The notes below the pieces were generated by a model. It did not search any database, was not told the origin of the DNA, and saw nothing but the letters and a program-made list of their open reading frames with translations. From contig JAPSIU010000103.1 in assembly GCA_031178565.1 (NCBI GenBank), positions 1 through 6,661 on the forward strand: DNA of 6,661 nt, in the 5' to 3' direction. Both the position numbers and the translations under genes were made by a program. Shown piece by piece: positions 5,321 to 6,661 of this stretch (position 1 is the stretch's first letter; every line of letters starts with the position of its first letter). Origin of the DNA: Leucobacter sp. (GTDB taxonomy: Bacteria; Actinomycetota; Actinomycetes; Actinomycetales; Microbacteriaceae).

Positions 5321-5830
5321 TCAGCCTCTGCCGCCGAGATACGGCGGCAGAGAGTCACTGAAGCTATAGAGCAGCGCGGCGGCTGTCGGCCTCCACAGCG
5401 CGAGCAGCACCTCACACGATCGGTCGTCGAGCGCCGTGAGCGCGCACGTCCGCGTGCGGACGGCACGGGTCGTAGCTCTGCACGAGCTGCGGCATCGCGC
5501 CGAGCTCCGTCGCGTCGAACGCGGGCACCTTCTCGGGATCGGTCGGTGAGATGCAGGGCGAGGATCGCGGGCTCCCACGATTCGGGGGCCTCGTCGGGGC
5601 GTTTCCTGTCCGAAGCCGATGCGGCGGGGGACGGAATCCGCGCCGGCCACCTCGAAGGCCGCCCGGAGCAGGCCGAACCGCGTGGGCACGGTCGCCGAGG
5701 GATCGGCAGGTGCGGGTGTGTCGGGCAGCGTGGCGACCACCCCCACGGGAGCCGTCGTCTCCACCCGGTACCGGGCGAACACGGCGAGACGCTCCGATAT
5801 AGGGTGAGCATTGTCCAGAGCGAGCCCCAT
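5321..5830 (-). pseudogene. Unrecognised gene, apparently broken by frameshifts
   Basis: A minus-strand frame opens at the ATG at 5830. It gives protein-like sequence for about 75 residues (MGLALDNAHPISERLAVFAR... up to RRIGFGQ), then turns into Arg/Pro-rich nonsense. Protein-like sequence resumes in a second frame at about 5603-5542 (RPDEAPESWEPAILALHLTD). It continues in a third frame at about 5540-5445 (DPEKVPAFDATELGAMPQLV). It returns to the first frame from about 5445 to the stop at 5321 (LTALDDRSCEVLLALWRPTA). Three frame changes imply a decayed gene of roughly 170 codons, or sequencing errors. I do not recognise the family; no signal peptide, membrane segment or known motif is seen. 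No other gene fits this 650-base stretch between DUF4342 and the right att copy. Confidence 0.45.
5326..5352 (-). terminator. Perfect 11-bp hairpin at the end of the broken gene
   Basis: CTCTGCCGCCG (5326-5336) and CGGCGGCAGAG (5342-5352) pair without mismatch around AGATA. The hairpin overlaps the last codons of the minus-strand pseudogene. It has no T-run, so it is only a possible terminator. Confidence 0.4.
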
Positions 5831-5884
5831 GCCGCGCTCGCCGCCGCGCGGGCCTTTGAGTCAGACGCTCCAGGCGCTCAGTTG

Positions 5885-5912
5885 TTCTTGGTTCGAGTCC
5901 AGGTACCCCAGC
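5885..5912 (+). repeat. att core, right copy (tRNA-Gln 3' fragment)
   Basis: The 28 bases are identical to 3697-3724. Upstream bases do not continue the tRNA (no anticodon or D arm), so this is only a 3' fragment. No terminator follows it. It marks the right edge of the integrase-less module and the left edge of the region holding the integrase. Confidence 0.9.
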
Positions 5913-5921
5913 CAGAGATTC

Positions 5922-6119
5922 TGAAGCGCGCTGGGTTTAGTTCCGATCTTTATACGAGGATAGGAACACGATGCCCAAGAAATACGACCCGGAACTGAAG
6001 GCCCGCGCGGTCCGGATGGTGACCGAAGCGCTCCCGGATCATCCGAACCCCACCAGCGCGGTCCGGCACGTTGCCGGCCTGCTCGGTATCGGCGATGAAG
6101 CGCTCTGAAGCGCGCTTCA
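5922..6119 (+). mobile_element. 198-bp internally deleted IS3-family remnant with both ends
   Basis: The left end TGAAGCGCGCT (5922-5932) and the right end AGCGCGCTTCA (6109-6119) are perfect 11-bp inverted repeats. TGA...GGGTTTAG is how several IS3-family left ends begin, from memory. Between them lie an orfA leader with a ribosome binding site and the first 45 codons of orfA. Flanking ATTC (5918-5921) and CTTC (6120-6123) agree at three of four bases, a possible target duplication of the usual IS3 length. All of orfB is gone, giving a MITE-like unit. Confidence 0.6.
5971..6108 (+). pseudogene. IS3-family transposase OrfA, N-terminal fragment
   Basis: The 45 residues MPKKYDPELKARAVRMV...VAGLLGIGDEAL match the start of the HTH_Tnp_1 domain of IS3-family OrfA, which binds the IS ends. 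A full OrfA is about 95-100 residues; here the reading frame meets TGA just where the second part of the helix-turn-helix (an R-W-V segment) should begin. Upstream, GAGGATAGGA (5956-5965) is a good ribosome binding site. The stop codon lies inside a 14-bp palindrome (6106-6119) formed where the deletion joined the right IS end. The fragment is not expected to transpose. It could still bind cognate IS ends weakly if expressed, which is inference. Confidence 0.8.
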
Positions 6120-6661
6120 CTTCGGCACCATCACCACCCGTCGCATAGACGGCGGACGTTACGTTGCCCGCACCCGGTACCGCGACTGGGACGGTAAGAG
6201 CAGGCACGTCCAGGTCACTGGCGTGACCCGGCCCGCCGCAGAGCGTGCGCTGAAGAAAAAACTCTCTGAACGGGATCTGTTTCATCCCTGGTTCGCTCGG
6301 ATGAGCGCAGACAGTTCCTTTCCTGCGCTTGTGTCCTACTGGCTCGAAGACATGGATCTCGAAGATCGTCTCTCGCCAACGACGAGGCTGCTGTATGAGC
6401 GCGACATGCGCACCCTCGTGCTTCCCTTCTTCAAAGGAGTGACGCTCCGGGAGATCGGGGTGGCCGGCTGCGACTACTTCCTCAAGCAGCTCGCGAAGCA
6501 GAGCTACAACCGGGCACGGCAAGCTCGAGTGGTTCTCCGTCTCGCCCTGGCGCTCGCGGTGCGCCACGAGATCACCCCGCGCAACCCGATGGATCACGTC
6601 TCCCGTCTCCTACGCCCCACTCGCACCCCGGACGTGTTCTCGTGGGACGAGCTCAAGGCCA
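6109..6661 (+). CDS. Phage-type tyrosine site-specific integrase, start missing, 3' end beyond window
   Basis: The 184 visible residues follow the phage integrase plan. An arm-type DNA-binding domain comes first (FGTITTRRIDGGRYVARTRY, residues 5-24, then DWDGKSRHVQVTG and AAERALKKKL). The SAM-like core-binding domain follows (FPALVSYWLED..., about 71-165, including the SPTTRLLYERDM helix and the SYNRARQARVVLRLALALAV helices). The entry to the catalytic domain (TPDVFSWDELKA) is cut by the window end, so the R-H-R-Y residues cannot be seen. The frame has no ATG, GTG or TTG between the TGA at 6106 and a GTG at 6223, which would remove the arm-binding domain. Family members usually have some ten residues before the FG motif, so the start was probably displaced by the IS remnant. 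It lies about 200 bp from the right att copy and points away from it. Integration at tRNA-Gln is its likely job. Confidence 0.85.

Larger units (their letters stand above)
3697..5912. mobile_element. Putative integrase-less tRNA-integrated module (CIME-like)
   Basis: About 2.2 kb lies between two identical 28-bp tRNA-end repeats. It holds four genes or gene remnants: a secreted-type protein without a sound start, a helix-hairpin-helix protein, DUF4342 and a frameshifted gene. No recombinase is inside; the only one visible lies just outside the right repeat. This is what a cis-mobilisable element left by tandem accretion looks like. The boundaries are read from sequence; the mobility is inference. 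Confidence 0.6.

Noticed and set aside
5885..5912. Second tRNA gene
   Set aside because: Only the T arm and 3' acceptor strand are present; there is no 5' acceptor, D arm or anticodon arm.
5920..6116. 13-bp direct repeat TCTGAAGCGCGCT (5920-5932, 6104-6116) as a target-site duplication
   Set aside because: Thirteen bases is too long for IS3. The second copy is explained by the 14-bp palindrome at the right IS end, and the inverted-repeat reading accounts for both copies.
5950..6597. 215-codon minus-strand open frame
   Set aside because: It is antisense to the orfA fragment and to the integrase, whose domains are clearly recognisable on the plus strand.
1..6661. CRISPR array
   Set aside because: No series of regularly spaced repeats with unique spacers of suitable length is present on either strand.

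Overview
The window is GC-rich actinobacterial DNA, most likely from a member of the Microbacteriaceae. This rests on base composition, on a phosphatase resembling the Mycobacterium Ppx1 type, on start codons placed just downstream of TANNNT boxes, and on a DUF4342 protein. The family assignment is inference.

Positions 1-3651 look like ordinary chromosome. They hold the 3' end of a zinc-type quinone oxidoreductase (MDR) gene, a convergent small GntR/YtrA-type repressor (minus strand), and a divergent OsmC-type peroxide/thiol protein. A Ppx/GppA phosphatase and a small conserved actinobacterial protein of unknown function follow. The GntR-OsmC intergenic space carries four TGACG elements at helical-turn spacing. 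The phosphatase and GntR genes look leaderless. A perfect DnaA-box sequence precedes the small unknown gene.

At 3652-3723 lies a complete tRNA-Gln(CTG) gene with a good promoter and an intrinsic terminator. Its last 27 bases plus one are repeated exactly at 5885-5912. This is the signature of site-specific integration into a tRNA 3' end. The two copies bound about 2.2 kb with no recombinase: a secreted-protein-like gene lacking a convincing start, a small helix-hairpin-helix protein, a DUF4342 membrane-hairpin protein and a gene apparently broken by frameshifts.

Just outside the second copy comes a 198-bp internally deleted IS3-family remnant. It has both inverted ends and the first 45 codons of orfA. 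Next is a phage-type tyrosine integrase whose start codon is missing and which runs off the window. The simplest reading is two elements in tandem at one tRNA-Gln site: an integrase-less left module (a CIME-like unit) and an integrase-bearing right element that begins at 5885. The integrase's 5' end was then damaged by the IS remnant. The repeat, the tRNA, the IS ends and the missing start are read directly; the accretion history is inference.
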